Positions 35,218-46,247 of a DNA stretch of 64,000 bases are shown here, in pieces. Each line of letters starts with the position of its first letter. Position 1 is the stretch's first letter. The stretch is from positions 1,364,001 through 1,428,000 of the forward strand of contig NC_027860.1 in the NCBI RefSeq assembly GCF_000187245.1, written 5' to 3'. The translations under genes were made by a program, and so were the position numbers. Under the pieces are notes generated by a model. That model was not told the origin of the DNA. It saw nothing but the letters and a program-made list of their open reading frames with translations, and did not search any database. Origin of the DNA: Ogataea parapolymorpha DL-1. Taxonomy: Eukaryota > Ascomycota > Pichiomycetes > Pichiales > Pichiaceae.

Positions 35218-38200
35218 ATGGATAAACAGACCCACTTTCGGCGATATACCATTGGTAGTTCCGATCGCGGTATACTGGATCCCGAAAGCCAGCGCGTAGG
35301 ACGGAAACGATCTCTCGTTAGAAGGGAACGTTCCGTTCGTTACAAGAAAGGAGGGCAGATCAATAGAGCGTCGTCACTTCGCTCTTTCGATCATCTCCAC
35401 GATACGAAACCTCTTCGCAGATCTTCGCTCACGCATTCATTCACCCTGGATACATTGTCTCAACAGAATGGGGACCGACTTATCCAAGACCTAGAGAAAA
35501 GAAACAGAGGCATTTCTTATGCACCTCCAACTGATGTCCTGACAGCATTGGCAGAAAAGTCGGAGAGCGATGCCCTGGATCCAATTGGTGAAGAGCCTGA
35601 TCTATTGAGGAATGCGCTCCCTCAATTCAAACATCTAGAAACAGATCCCAAAATCACTTCTTACTGGAAAATGTACTGCTATGCCATGACTTTTTGGGCT
35701 CCACCGCCATTACTATCGTTTTTCGGTTTTAAAACGAAAGAACGACAATACGCTTGGAGAGAGAAAATTGCTCTGATTTCTATCATTCTTTGCACTGGCT
35801 CCATTATTGCTTTTCTCACCTTTGGCTTTACAAGGACCACTTGCACGGGTCTCCGAATGAGACTTAGACCCTCTGACATTACCACCGGGTACCTGGTGAT
35901 TAATGGGCGGGCTTACGCTCTAGACCATTCATCTCACCCGGCAGCAGTGGGAATAGAGGCAGCTAGCAATATTCTGTACCCTCCAGTCAATGCAGGGGGT
36001 AAGGACGCAACGTTTTTGTTCCAAAATGTTAATGGGAACTGCAAAGGACTGATTGTTCCAAAGAAAAACTGCACCATTCCACACACAGATACCGAACTTG
36101 CATGGTACATGCCATGCAAACTGCTAAACCTTGATGGCTCCAGCAAACCTAATTTCACTCAAACGCACTACAACGGATATGCGTGTCATACCTCTGCAAA
36201 ATCGAGACAGAGCTTTTACAGACTAGACATTCAAGGCGATGTCTACTATACATGGGAATCAATAACAAAAGGCTCACGAAACCTTGTTGTCTACAATGGA
36301 TATGTTTTGGACATGGGGCTTTTGGATTGGTTGCAAAAAGATGATCTAGATTATCCAGAATTATTTGATAAGCTAAAGAATGATCCAACCATGAAAGGTC
36401 ATGACTTGTCTTTACTCCTAACTGAGCCACACGAGCGACAGGCTGCTAATTGCTTGATTGAAATATTGAAGGTTGGGGTTGTCGACGTTGACACCATCGG
36501 CTGCATCGCCGCTACGATAGTTCTGTATGTCTCTCTGGTATTTGTTTTGTCAATTGTCATTGCAAAGTTCATTGTGGCCTGCTATTTCAAATGGTGCGTG
36601 GCAAGGAAACAAGGAGCATCAGTAACCGCCATCAATAATTCTGCACAGCGAAATACTTCTATCGAAGAGTGGGTCGAAGATCCCAACTCTACTGCTCCAA
36701 TCTCTACCGTTCCGATCAAGCGAAGGGCCAACTATTACGCAAAAGGGATCAGAAGCAAGAATTTAAACTTTTCTAGGGGAAAAGATTCATTAGGGCTCAC
36801 TGAAAATGATTCAAAGCCTGTCTCAATCCAGGATTACCGTCCCAAATATCTTACAATGACTACTGAGGCGTTTATTCTCACCAGCCGCGCGAAAAAAGGC
36901 AAGATGCACTCCAAATTGACATTCCAAGAGTGCTGGGGTGGAGACTCTTTGACCCAAAAAAGTCTATTTCTGGGAACTGAAGATAGCGACATTCATACAT
37001 TGGGACCTGATTTGATAGCGCCAGATGCTATTTGCCAGCCTCCTATCAGCTGGGAGCCATTTGGTTACCCTCTAGTTCATACCATGTGTCTGGTAACCTG
37101 CTATTCCGAGGATGAAGAAGGGATAAGGACTACTTTAGACTCTCTGGCTACGACAGACTATCCCAACTCGCACAAACTCATTGTCGTGATTTGCGATGGA
37201 ATCATCACTGGAGCAGGGAATGATCGATCAACCCCAGATATTTGTTTAGATCTAATGACTGGCTTTGTTGTTCCGAAGGAAGATGTCAAGCCTTACTCTT
37301 ACGTGTCGGTCGCTCAAGGTTCGAAACGACATAACATGGCCAAAGTTTACTCTGGATTCTATAAATACAATGATGCAACGGTACCTCCCGAAAAACAGCA
37401 GAAGAACCCTATTTTGTTAGTTGTTAAGTGCGGAACACCTTCAGAGGCGAACAGCGCCAAACCTGGTAACCGCGGAAAGAGAGATTCGCAAATCATACTG
37501 ATGTCTTTCCTCCAAAAGGTCACATTCAACGATCGAATGACGGAGCTGGAGTTTGAGATGATGCGAGCCATATGGCAGGTCACCGGACTAATGGCCAATT
37601 GGTACGAAATTGTATTGATGGTCGATGCAGACACGCTCGTTTATACCGACTCCCTTACCCACATGAATGCAGAAATGGTCAAGAATCCAGACGTCATGGG
37701 ACTATGTGGAGAAACAAAGATATCCAACAAGACCCAGTCTTGGGTGACCGCAATCCAAGTTTTTGAGTATTACATTTCTCATCATCAGTCCAAGGCATTT
37801 GAGTCTGTTTTTGGTACTGTGACATGTCTTCCTGGTTGCTTTTGCATGTATCGAATCAAGACACCCAAGGATTTGAATGTATGGGTTCCCATCCTGGCTA
37901 ATTCCGATATCGTGGAGAAGTACTCCGAGAATGTTCTTGACAGTCTTCACAAGAAAAATCTTCTTTTACTGGGTGAAGACAGATACTTGTCTTCGTTAAT
38001 GCTTCGCACATTTCCCAGACGAAAGCAAGTGTTTGTTCCAAAAGCAGCATGTAAAACCGTTGTTCCAGAAAAATTCAGCGTTCTTCTCTCTCAGCGAAGA
38101 AGATGGATCAACTCGACGGTTCACAATCTGATGGAGTTGGTACTCGTGAAAGATCTTTGTGGAACGTTCTGTTTCTCAATGAATTTCATCATCGCAGTGG

Positions 38201-38763
38201 AGCTCGTAGGAACCTTGGTTTTGCCTGCTTCCATCACGTTCACACTTTATATCATCGTCATTTCCCTTGTTACCACACCAACCCCTGTGATGTCTTTGAT
38301 CCTTATGGCCATTATATTTGGACTACCGGGGGTATTAATCATTGTTACAATTTCAGACTTGACATACATTTTGTGGATGTTTGTGTACTTTTTGTCCCTA
38401 CCCATATGGAACTTTGTGCTCCCTGCATATGCTTTCTGGAAATTCGATGACTTCAGTTGGGGAGATACGAGAAAACTGCAAGGGGGTGACAAGGGAGCCC
38501 ACGATAACAAGAATGGTGAATTTGATGGGTCATCAATTGTCCAAATGACATGGAGAGATTATGAGCGCGTCAGGTTAGGATTGGGAGCCAAACACACCAT
38601 TCCCACGGTATACAACCCTGCCAGCTTACAGAGTACCTTTCAAGAGCAAACTCCATCAAATTTCATACTGGTTGAAGATTCAACATCTGACCTACCAGAA
38701 ACATCCCGTGATCCAACCACCCAAACTTACTCGTCCTACAAAACTGCGCCTTCGAATTCATGA
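35218..38763 (+). CDS. CHS3: class IV chitin synthase Chs3
   Basis: Plasma-membrane processive glycosyltransferase making most cell-wall chitin. The 1181-residue protein (1165 in S. cerevisiae) has a basic N-terminal cytosolic tail, two helices around 175-205, a Cys-rich extracellular-type segment, further helices near 420-450, and the GT2 catalytic domain (about 620-1000). Catalytic landmarks are VDADT, LGEDRYLSS and QRRRW (about 959-963), followed by C-terminal helices. The HNLMEL motif after QRRRW uses a CTG codon at a Leu that is invariant in the family, which supports standard decoding. Trafficking to the bud neck depends on exomer and Chs4-type activators, not visible here. Confidence 0.97.
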   Translation: MDKQTHFRRYTIGSSDRGILDPESQRVGRKRSLVRRERSVRYKKGGQINRASSLRSFDHLHDTKPLRRSSLTHSFTLDTLSQQNGDRLIQDLEKRNRGISYAPPTDVLTALAEKSESDALDPIGEEPDLLRNALPQFKHLETDPKITSYWKMYCYAMTFWAPPPLLSFFGFKTKERQYAWREKIALISIILCTGSIIAFLTFGFTRTTCTGLRMRLRPSDITTGYLVINGRAYALDHSSHPAAVGIEAASNILYPPVNAGGKDATFLFQNVNGNCKGLIVPKKNCTIPHTDTELAWYMPCKLLNLDGSSKPNFTQTHYNGYACHTSAKSRQSFYRLDIQGDVYYTWESITKGSRNLVVYNGYVLDMGLLDWLQKDDLDYPELFDKLKNDPTMKGHDLSLLLTEPHERQAANCLIEILKVGVVDVDTIGCIAATIVLYVSLVFVLSIVIAKFIVACYFKWCVARKQGASVTAINNSAQRNTSIEEWVEDPNSTAPISTVPIKRRANYYAKGIRSKNLNFSRGKDSLGLTENDSKPVSIQDYRPKYLTMTTEAFILTSRAKKGKMHSKLTFQECWGGDSLTQKSLFLGTEDSDIHTLGPDLIAPDAICQPPISWEPFGYPLVHTMCLVTCYSEDEEGIRTTLDSLATTDYPNSHKLIVVICDGIITGAGNDRSTPDICLDLMTGFVVPKEDVKPYSYVSVAQGSKRHNMAKVYSGFYKYNDATVPPEKQQKNPILLVVKCGTPSEANSAKPGNRGKRDSQIILMSFLQKVTFNDRMTELEFEMMRAIWQVTGLMANWYEIVLMVDADTLVYTDSLTHMNAEMVKNPDVMGLCGETKISNKTQSWVTAIQVFEYYISHHQSKAFESVFGTVTCLPGCFCMYRIKTPKDLNVWVPILANSDIVEKYSENVLDSLHKKNLLLLGEDRYLSSLMLRTFPRRKQVFVPKAACKTVVPEKFSVLLSQRRRWINSTVHNLMELVLVKDLCGTFCFSMNFIIAVELVGTLVLPASITFTLYIIVISLVTTPTPVMSLILMAIIFGLPGVLIIVTISDLTYILWMFVYFLSLPIWNFVLPAYAFWKFDDFSWGDTRKLQGGDKGAHDNKNGEFDGSSIVQMTWRDYERVRLGLGAKHTIPTVYNPASLQSTFQEQTPSNFILVEDSTSDLPETSRDPTTQTYSSYKTAPSNS

Positions 38764-38782
38764 TATATATAATAGAGCGAAG

Positions 38783-41700
38783 CTAGTGATCCCTGCCTAG
38801 TTTCAAAGTGAGTTTTTGCATAAGCTGGTTCGTATCTGTCTTCACGGCTATAGCCTGCACGAGAAGAGGAAAAAGTGCCATCAACTTGTCATAGACTGGT
38901 TTCGGATCAGAAGAAGTGTCCAACACGTTGGTAATGGTCATAAGACCATTGAGGACAATATTTATTTCGGTTTGCTGAATTCTTGGAACTGGTTGTTTGT
39001 AAACAAGTCTCTCGTCGCTTAGTAGTTTGCGAAGGGCAAAAGCACATCGCGAAATAAAGTATGGTAGACACTTCTCGAACAATGAATTATTTTCCCGAGG
39101 AATCGAAAACTCAATCAGGTCCTGCAAACAAGTCTTGGCAAGTCTGAGTCTAGGTAACTTGGACAGCTCCGCAGTGGAACCATAAACAAGATTCAGATCG
39201 TAATTGCACAATTTTTGAGCGACCTCTGATGGAGACTTTGAGGATTCCAGTATCGAATTCTCAATGTCATCCAAGGCGTAAAGAAAAGATGAAGTCCACA
39301 CCGTGACAATGAACTCCTCAACTTCAAGCTTTGAGGATAAGGGACTTTCAGAGTAAAGTGGCACCAAACAACTCTTCATTTGTTGATATTTCTCCAAATC
39401 AAAGGACTCGGAATCCTGATCTTCAGAAGTTGAATAGCTAAATGATGTTTTGAACGTTTGAATTAGTAACTGGCTCAATTGTGGTTTAACTTCATCCTTC
39501 ACTTTGTCCGAGTGTGTTAACAGGAGAGAGACTTGTGTGCTCAAATTGACAAGAATGTTCATGCTCTCCATCCACAGGTAATCGCCGTTGCACTGAAACT
39601 CGGGATCTTTTGATTTTGATGGTTCTAAGAGTGCTTTGTAAGTTTTGATAATGCAGCGGTCGTTCAAAAATGGTGTCAGGTCTGGAATGCGCTCCAAATG
39701 CTGTTTCAAGAGCTGCAAAGCCTCGTGACTTGCGGCTATAAATGTGGGGATTTTAGAAACTCTCGCTCCTAATTTTTTCTGAATCAGATCCCTGGTCGAA
39801 AAAGGAAGAATAACAATTAAATTTAGTTGTTGGATCAGCAGCGACTCATACTTGATATCATCAAACGATAAACTGGCAAGAGTATCTATCACCTGTTTTT
39901 GAAGTTCTGTGCATTTGTTATTGTCCTTTTGTGTTCCAGTCAAAATTGGATATCTGATACAGGAGTTAAGCAATGTTAGAATGTGCTCAAACTTTGCTAA
40001 AGTCAGCACCGGCTTTAGGACTTTGAACAGGTCAGAAAATGATGCAATGAACGCCGATAGTGAGGTCTGATAGAGCGAATCATCTGACAAATTGTAAGAA
40101 ATCTGGAAACCAGCCCAGAACTCGTACAAAATTTCCACTAGCTCTTGTGGTGGTTGAGATTGGAAACTAGTCACTATGTGAGAAAACGCTTTGAATACTT
40201 GTAAATTGATTTCAGTCCAGTTCGAATCAACATTGATCATTTTGGAAAAAAAACTCAACAATCCCCTCCAATATACTATACTTGATTCACTCGAGTAATC
40301 AAAGTATTGGCTGAAAAGTTTGCTTAGGCCATTCACAATTAGGGTAAAGCTTTCTACCCATTCAACAGACAATTCTTCCGCTGGTTCGATTGACATAATG
40401 ACCGGGCTCAAGGTAATATCATAGATTAGCTTCCAGGAAGGAGAAAGTGGCCCGTACGAATCTATGACGTTGAAGAAAGTCTGAATTGAGCCATTTCTGA
40501 CTTGCGTTCTAGGATCCGAGATCGTTTTGGACAATTGCAAAATGAGGTAAAGCCACAATCCTTTGTACTTATCGATATCTGGCGCTTGCGCTAGAGAGTC
40601 AAAATCAATGAATTTTTCCAGTGGCTCTTGAGAGTCAATAACATTCTCAATTCTTGAAGAACTAACATCCTCAGATTCAATTTTTTCTTTCAGATGATCA
40701 CTAATAAGCCAGAAATAGCTAATAGAATTGAAAGAAATGTTGAGGTCAAATTTCTGAGTCACAAAGTTGTAGAGACAATCAATGATGACCTTTATTTGGT
40801 TTCCTGCAATGCTTTGCAACACTGTATCTAAAATCACTTTTAAGGTCTCGAATGTCGAGCGAAGCACAGAGGTAATAATATCGCCCACTGCTTTCTCCTT
40901 CAACATGCCATCATCCATGTTGCTTATTATTTCAAAAGGGCTATTGAGCATTTGAGTAACCACGTCCCAATGATGTGATATAAGCATGCCATATTGGTCA
41001 ACGATGTCTTTCAATGTATTCAACGTGAGCAGCTGAACTTCTATCTCACAATTCGTCACTAGGATTTCTTCAGAGATCGGTAATTTGGCGAAATTGTCAA
41101 TGAAGTCGTTCAATGCATTGAGGATTTTATTTTCAGTCTCATTCCTGATGGTCTCTGAATCGGAATTGAACCCCGCCACGGCGACATTTTTAACAATGGT
41201 ACTGAAATTTCGAGCAACTAGTATGCGGAGAGAGTCTTCTAATGACCTGTCTTTTGCGGTAGAAATACTGAACTCGCTAATACATTGCCAGTTCTGATTT
41301 GATTCAACAAGAAATTTAATGGGATTTATTTCGCAAATGTCGGTGAGCTTGTTGATAAAGAAGCTTTTGTTTAGGATGGAAGGCTCAAGTTTTCCATCAT
41401 TCACCGGTTTGGTTCCCTTTCGATCTTCATTTGTAGGCGATGATTTCAGAACCATGGATGACAAACGCATCAAAGATCTGACTATGGAATAAAAAACCTC
41501 TTTCGATTGGGAATTCAAACTTTCCCGGAGCTTCTTCAGCGAGGACTCCACATGTGCAAGGTCTTGATCGTTAAGCAAGGTGGGCATTGGCGAAATTTCC
41601 TTTATATTGATGTCTGAAGGCCCGTCAAGATAGTAGCTAACCCACTGAAGGGTAATGAAGATGATGTCCCAGTTATCATCCAGAACCGCACCCAATGATG

Positions 41701-43597
41701 TTGCCAAACTCAGAAGAACCCTCAAACACATAATTTGGCGTGAATTAATGTTTCTGCTGTACAGCTGTAAAGGCTCTGTCTCAGAAGAGGTACTTGCCAT
41801 GTTTGAAACAGCATTTCCAATAGTGGAGCTGATGGTTCCAACTATAGACTCACCGAATGACAGGAATTTGTTTTGACGACCCTCTTTGCCCGTTAACTTT
41901 AAGGTAGAGATTGCAAAAAAATTAAGGATTTCGTTCCTTATTTCTTTCAACGACAATATACCTGACGCATGGCACAGTTTCTGCAAAGATCTGACAACTT
42001 TGGAAAAAAGATCCGAATCTATTGTCGAATACAAGAAGATCTTGTGCAACTCTAATAGATCCTTTGAATTGGAAAGCAGCATCACACTCAAGCAAGCATA
42101 TTGCAGTTGCTTCGACTTGTCGGAGAAAGTAGTCTCGTTTAAAAATGAAACAGTCTCTCCTTCGGAGGCCAAATCAAGAGTAGCTTTGCAGATACCTTCG
42201 CAAAAGCTTATGATTATCTGACAAACCAAATAGCAGGAATATGTTTCTGGTACGTGTGGAGGGTCGGCTTTATCGAGTGAATCAATGTAGGAAAACTTGA
42301 TCGCAGATTTGGCGATCGATATACCAACCTTTTTCTCTTCTGCCTGACGAATGGTGGCAGGTGCAGAGCTGGTCATTGGTTTCTTCGACTTGGATGAACT
42401 GGCTTCTTGGACAGGGCCAGAGTTTGCTGCAGAGCTAAAAGGAGCCTGAATCAGATCACCTGTATTAAGTATCTGTTTATGCTCGCTCACAATTTCAAGA
42501 CATGCTTTAAATAAGTCAGCAAATACCTTTTTTCGCTCTTCTTCTTGGTTATTATCGTATTCAGTGAATATTTTGCTGACTAGTTCGAAGTTTTTGAATA
42601 TGGCACGGTATATTTCCAGAGACAAAATGCGTTTCCAAACAGGCGTAGCAGATTCTTTCGTTAATATGTGATTCAAAAGTGAAAGCGTGACTTCAGACTC
42701 AATTTTAAGAACTTCAAATTGTTCTTGGATTAAAAGCGAGATCAAGCGCGATACACGGACCATCACTGTGAAATCTTTGCTTGAAGACAGAAAACGCAGC
42801 AAGATTGGGGCCACGCGAAGTCTTAGTAAATGAGCGAGTTCCTCGTGCTCCAGAAACGTTTGTCGATTGTTCTTAACTATGCTTTCCAGTAACTCGAAAC
42901 CAAAATCCTCGGTAATATAATTCGTTTTCAAGAACGCTGGCTTGTGGTGCTCGATTAGAGTGCAAAGGTCGTTGACAATTCGTTGTGCATCATACGCGCA
43001 AGGACCAACTTTCCTTGTTTCTTGAGTGCTTATCGGGACATCATATAAGGCTTCCTGGCATCCCTTTTGATCTTCATCGTGAACCTTCTCAAACACTAAA
43101 TTCACTAATTGTAGAAACGTGGCTTGCGCGGTGTTGACAACGGCACCCATCCGGTTCGTACTTTGCAAGGACGAGCATACCAATAGCAACTTGGAAAGCG
43201 ATTCGTCATTAATGAACATTGAGTATGCTTGGAAGAAGGAGGGCAGCAATTGCAGGATCTTGAGTTGTATATCTATCGCGGAATGAGTGGACTCCAATAG
43301 AGCGTCGATTACTAAATCCACTTTTGTTGCAGGTAAACTGTGTGTGGGAATTAGCCTGCTGAAACATTGAAGGGCGATTCCCGTAAGTTTGGCATTTTTG
43401 GATTGGCAAGCAAGAAGGAAGGGATTAATGAAGTCAGGATTTTGGGAAAGCGATGTTAGAAAAGCCCTTTCGTCTTTTCCCTGTCCAGATTTGAGAGTCT
43501 CAAGCGACTTGTCAGCCGCGTGGCGAATGTCCGTGTTCTTACGTTTGGTCTCTGCTACCAATGCAGCCAAATCGGCGCTCAGCAGCTGAATTGACAT
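38783..43597 (-). CDS. MON2: Mon2 endosome/Golgi scaffold protein
   Basis: Large peripheral membrane scaffold (1604 aa; 1636 in S. cerevisiae) related to big Sec7-type Arf-GEFs but without a Sec7 domain. It acts with the flippase Neo1 and Dop1 in endosome-to-Golgi traffic. The N-terminal DCB domain (LQLLSADLAALVAE-like opening, about 1-180) and the HUS region (about 190-370, including the NTDIRHAADKSLE and KSALAEVHD-type helices) are followed by alpha-solenoid sequence to the end. I assign it from the DCB opening, size and helical-repeat character. The start is the ATG at 43597, since the upstream in-frame extension has no ATG. It is convergent with CHS3. Confidence 0.85.
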   Translation of the reverse strand: MSIQLLSADLAALVAETKRKNTDIRHAADKSLETLKSGQGKDERAFLTSLSQNPDFINPFLLACQSKNAKLTGIALQCFSRLIPTHSLPATKVDLVIDALLESTHSAIDIQLKILQLLPSFFQAYSMFINDESLSKLLLVCSSLQSTNRMGAVVNTAQATFLQLVNLVFEKVHDEDQKGCQEALYDVPISTQETRKVGPCAYDAQRIVNDLCTLIEHHKPAFLKTNYITEDFGFELLESIVKNNRQTFLEHEELAHLLRLRVAPILLRFLSSSKDFTVMVRVSRLISLLIQEQFEVLKIESEVTLSLLNHILTKESATPVWKRILSLEIYRAIFKNFELVSKIFTEYDNNQEEERKKVFADLFKACLEIVSEHKQILNTGDLIQAPFSSAANSGPVQEASSSKSKKPMTSSAPATIRQAEEKKVGISIAKSAIKFSYIDSLDKADPPHVPETYSCYLVCQIIISFCEGICKATLDLASEGETVSFLNETTFSDKSKQLQYACLSVMLLSNSKDLLELHKIFLYSTIDSDLFSKVVRSLQKLCHASGILSLKEIRNEILNFFAISTLKLTGKEGRQNKFLSFGESIVGTISSTIGNAVSNMASTSSETEPLQLYSRNINSRQIMCLRVLLSLATSLGAVLDDNWDIIFITLQWVSYYLDGPSDINIKEISPMPTLLNDQDLAHVESSLKKLRESLNSQSKEVFYSIVRSLMRLSSMVLKSSPTNEDRKGTKPVNDGKLEPSILNKSFFINKLTDICEINPIKFLVESNQNWQCISEFSISTAKDRSLEDSLRILVARNFSTIVKNVAVAGFNSDSETIRNETENKILNALNDFIDNFAKLPISEEILVTNCEIEVQLLTLNTLKDIVDQYGMLISHHWDVVTQMLNSPFEIISNMDDGMLKEKAVGDIITSVLRSTFETLKVILDTVLQSIAGNQIKVIIDCLYNFVTQKFDLNISFNSISYFWLISDHLKEKIESEDVSSSRIENVIDSQEPLEKFIDFDSLAQAPDIDKYKGLWLYLILQLSKTISDPRTQVRNGSIQTFFNVIDSYGPLSPSWKLIYDITLSPVIMSIEPAEELSVEWVESFTLIVNGLSKLFSQYFDYSSESSIVYWRGLLSFFSKMINVDSNWTEINLQVFKAFSHIVTSFQSQPPQELVEILYEFWAGFQISYNLSDDSLYQTSLSAFIASFSDLFKVLKPVLTLAKFEHILTLLNSCIRYPILTGTQKDNNKCTELQKQVIDTLASLSFDDIKYESLLIQQLNLIVILPFSTRDLIQKKLGARVSKIPTFIAASHEALQLLKQHLERIPDLTPFLNDRCIIKTYKALLEPSKSKDPEFQCNGDYLWMESMNILVNLSTQVSLLLTHSDKVKDEVKPQLSQLLIQTFKTSFSYSTSEDQDSESFDLEKYQQMKSCLVPLYSESPLSSKLEVEEFIVTVWTSSFLYALDDIENSILESSKSPSEVAQKLCNYDLNLVYGSTAELSKLPRLRLAKTCLQDLIEFSIPRENNSLFEKCLPYFISRCAFALRKLLSDERLVYKQPVPRIQQTEINIVLNGLMTITNVLDTSSDPKPVYDKLMALFPLLVQAIAVKTDTNQLMQKLTLKLGRDH

Positions 43598-43668
43598 AAC
43601 GATGGTAGTGAACAAGTAGTAAATAAGCAGGAAAAAACAATTAAAAAATATTTTATACTGAAAAGTCT

Positions 43669-44784
43669 ATGTATCGTCGTACCCTTATGGACGGAATATT
43701 TGCAATAAACAAACCTTCAGGGGTCACCTCCAGCAACTTTCTTACTCGTGTGAACAAGATATTTAATGAGTCTGAGGTTTTCAAGCCCGCACTTGATGAA
43801 ATCAAAAAAGAGCTCCATAGAACTCAGCCTAAGGGTTATAAGAAAAAGCTTCGCCAACTTAAAGTGAAAATGGGCCACGGTGGTACTTTGGACCCTCTAG
43901 CGTCCGGAGTACTGATTGTTGGTGTTGGATCTGGTACTAAGAAGCTGGGAGGCTACTTGAATGGCTCTGTCAAAGTTTATGAAGCGGAAGCACTCTTTGG
44001 CGGATCGACAACAACTGGAGACTCCGAAGGACAATTGTTGACAATTAGCGGAGTAGATCATATCACAAAAGAGAAAGTGGAATTGTTGAAGAAGATGTTT
44101 GTTGGTCATTTACAGCAGACTCCGCCAATTTTCAGTGCATTAAAAATGGAAGGAATGCCGCTCTATGAGTATGCGAGACGCGGTCTACCTCTTCCCCGCA
44201 AGATCGAGCCAAGAGAAGTTCAGGTGTATGAGCTTGATTTGAAAGATGACTGTCTCAGCACAGACCATCCATATGAATTTCTCAAGAGTGAGGTCGACGA
44301 AGACGGAACGGCACTTGTTGACAAGCTGAGCGGAAATCCAACATTGAATGATCACAAAGTGTCTTTTTCAAAAGAGTACATGGAACTATGTGATCACGAT
44401 GAATCATTGAGTCGCGAATGTGAGCCTTTGAGAACCGTGAAGGAGTTCCCTGATGGATTTAAAGCACCACTGCTTCATTTCACATCTAAGGTTTCCTCGG
44501 GAACATATATAAGGTCTTTGATCAGTGATATGGGGCGTGCTGTTGGCTCGTCAGCGTACATGGTGAAGCTTATTCGTCGGAATCAAGCCGAATGGGACTT
44601 GGAAAAAAATGTCTTTGATATAGAGGATTTTGAGCAAGATGCCAAAATTTGGGGCCCCGTGCTCGGCAAAGTCTTCAAAGAAGGGGCTTCTGTGAATGTG
44701 AAGGAAGAGCTCGCGGCACTAGGCATGGATAGAAAACTTCAAGAGCACGAACAGGAATCCAAACGTGTCAAGGTGGAAGATTAG
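43669..44784 (+). CDS. PUS4: tRNA pseudouridine-55 synthase
   Basis: TruB-family enzyme that makes pseudouridine-55 in the T-loop of cytosolic and mitochondrial tRNAs. The 371-residue protein (403 in S. cerevisiae) has the N-terminal INKPSGVTS motif and the catalytic motif GHGGTLDPLASGVLIVG with Asp75. It also has the TPPIFSALKMEGMPLYEYAR motif and the RNA-binding SGTYIRSLISDMG block. The C-terminus is acidic then basic. Two ATGs are possible: 43669 used here and 43687 (MDGIFAINKPSG). It is divergent from MON2 with 71 bases between start codons and ends 1 base from the MID1 stop. Confidence 0.95.
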   Translation: MYRRTLMDGIFAINKPSGVTSSNFLTRVNKIFNESEVFKPALDEIKKELHRTQPKGYKKKLRQLKVKMGHGGTLDPLASGVLIVGVGSGTKKLGGYLNGSVKVYEAEALFGGSTTTGDSEGQLLTISGVDHITKEKVELLKKMFVGHLQQTPPIFSALKMEGMPLYEYARRGLPLPRKIEPREVQVYELDLKDDCLSTDHPYEFLKSEVDEDGTALVDKLSGNPTLNDHKVSFSKEYMELCDHDESLSRECEPLRTVKEFPDGFKAPLLHFTSKVSSGTYIRSLISDMGRAVGSSAYMVKLIRRNQAEWDLEKNVFDIEDFEQDAKIWGPVLGKVFKEGASVNVKEELAALGMDRKLQEHEQESKRVKVED

Positions 44785-44785
44785 G

Positions 44786-46225
44786 TCATAACAGGATAGC
44801 TAGACACATTATTAACAGAATCCACGGAACACGAAGAATTCTGGAGCCTGCGCTGGTGTATTGGAAGGTGAAAGAGTTGCATGCAAGGTAGGTGTCTCCG
44901 TCATCAAGGTATTTATCGTCTCCATAGCTCTTTTTGATCAAGGCCGATGTTGCAGGGCACTTGAATCCAAAATCGGGCGGACAATCTCGAACAATTGCCT
45001 GGCAGATATTCAGGCAAGGAAGCACCTCATAGTAGCTCAAAGGTGGCTTGATCGTCTGGGCAATGAAATCTGTTCTTCCTTCTGATTCATTGTACAGCTT
45101 GTACAACGGAGCATCTAATGTAGAACATCTGGGAATGGTCACTGCACACAGCCATTGCCGATATGAGTGTCTGCAATCATCGCATGTCACGATAGGTGAG
45201 TATCTTGCGTCCAGTTCGGTGTCGCAGGGTATTTGTTGCAGGGCGTAGTCGAAGTTCACGTACAGAGACGAGGAGTAGTTATCATATAAGGCTGCAAGCT
45301 GGTCGACCGTCTGAGCTCCTTCAACCAGTGCGGCAGATGCCGGAACCGCGTATGCCACATCCTTGCAGAATTCCAGGTTGTGGATGATCTTGCACGCTTG
45401 CGAGTCGCGCAAAGTGAAGTTAAAGCGTTGGTGAACAAGAGTCACGTCGCTTCCAAAGAGATGTTCTGCGAATGTCGCAAAATAGGTGCTGTTTCTTTGT
45501 AGTCCGGTGATCTGAATGAGGTTGCGGTCTCCCGTGACCGTGCTGTTGTTGATCAGCTGTGTCAACACCTTGCTGGTGTAATTTGCATCGCTATACAACG
45601 AGAGCACAAATTCAGTGTGTGGATTCGACCACAAATCCGCGCCACTCAATAAAACACTCTCGTCGTCCACATCAACCACAGAAATGAGGGTCTCTCCCGT
45701 GTAATTGAAGTAAATCGATCCGGTAGATATTTCCATCGTATAGGCCCATTCTTCATTATCCTTGCACTGGCCGCAGCCACTAGACATCAGCCGTGCAAAC
45801 ATGAAGGGGTGCATGTTGACCTGGGTATCGTTCAAAGTGAGAACGGCCTCAAAGTTCCTGAACTCGACCCTCTTGGTATCCTCAATATCTGTCAGATCAT
45901 CGTCAAAGTCGTAATAAAGCACCAACCCTTCGTCGCTGCTCCGCCAAGACGGCGGTCTGGAATCGATGGTAATTTTTAGTGTGACGTTGCTAGTGGCAAT
46001 CTTCGTATCAAACGCGAAAGCGTAGGTTTGCGACTCGTTGAAGCCAATCGATGAAGTAACGGATTGCATTCCATACAAATCCTGTGTCGGCAGACTGCGC
46101 TCCACATTCCTCTCAAATAGATTGTCTGGTGTAAACTGGCCAGGAACATCGATCTCATATTGCGAAATATCAAGTCCTTGTGCACGGACCACCGCGCACA
46201 GGAGCACCAGATATATCAAAAACAT
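44786..46225 (-). CDS. MID1: Mid1 stretch-activated calcium channel component
   Basis: Regulatory subunit of the plasma-membrane Cch1-Mid1 calcium channel, needed for calcium influx during mating-pheromone and ER or wall stress. The 479-residue precursor has a signal peptide (1-16, hydrophobic, ending VRAQ). A long extracellular region with many N-x-S/T sites follows, then a Cys-rich C-terminal domain with the signature DCRHSYRQWLCAVTIPRC and CLNICQAIVRDCPP. It ends in a hydrophobic C-terminal tail. S. cerevisiae Mid1 is 548 aa. The ATG lies 22 bases downstream of the ALA1 stop codon, so its promoter must overlap ALA1 coding sequence. Confidence 0.93.
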   Translation of the reverse strand: MFLIYLVLLCAVVRAQGLDISQYEIDVPGQFTPDNLFERNVERSLPTQDLYGMQSVTSSIGFNESQTYAFAFDTKIATSNVTLKITIDSRPPSWRSSDEGLVLYYDFDDDLTDIEDTKRVEFRNFEAVLTLNDTQVNMHPFMFARLMSSGCGQCKDNEEWAYTMEISTGSIYFNYTGETLISVVDVDDESVLLSGADLWSNPHTEFVLSLYSDANYTSKVLTQLINNSTVTGDRNLIQITGLQRNSTYFATFAEHLFGSDVTLVHQRFNFTLRDSQACKIIHNLEFCKDVAYAVPASAALVEGAQTVDQLAALYDNYSSSLYVNFDYALQQIPCDTELDARYSPIVTCDDCRHSYRQWLCAVTIPRCSTLDAPLYKLYNESEGRTDFIAQTIKPPLSYYEVLPCLNICQAIVRDCPPDFGFKCPATSALIKKSYGDDKYLDDGDTYLACNSFTFQYTSAGSRILRVPWILLIMCLAILL

Positions 46226-46247
46226 GAATGATTTAATTAATTCCGTC

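Noticed and set aside
38128..38130. CTG codons as a sign of the CUG-Ser or CUG-Ala clades
   Set aside because: CTG falls at an invariant Leu in CHS3 and at hydrophobic core positions in many genes, so standard decoding fits.
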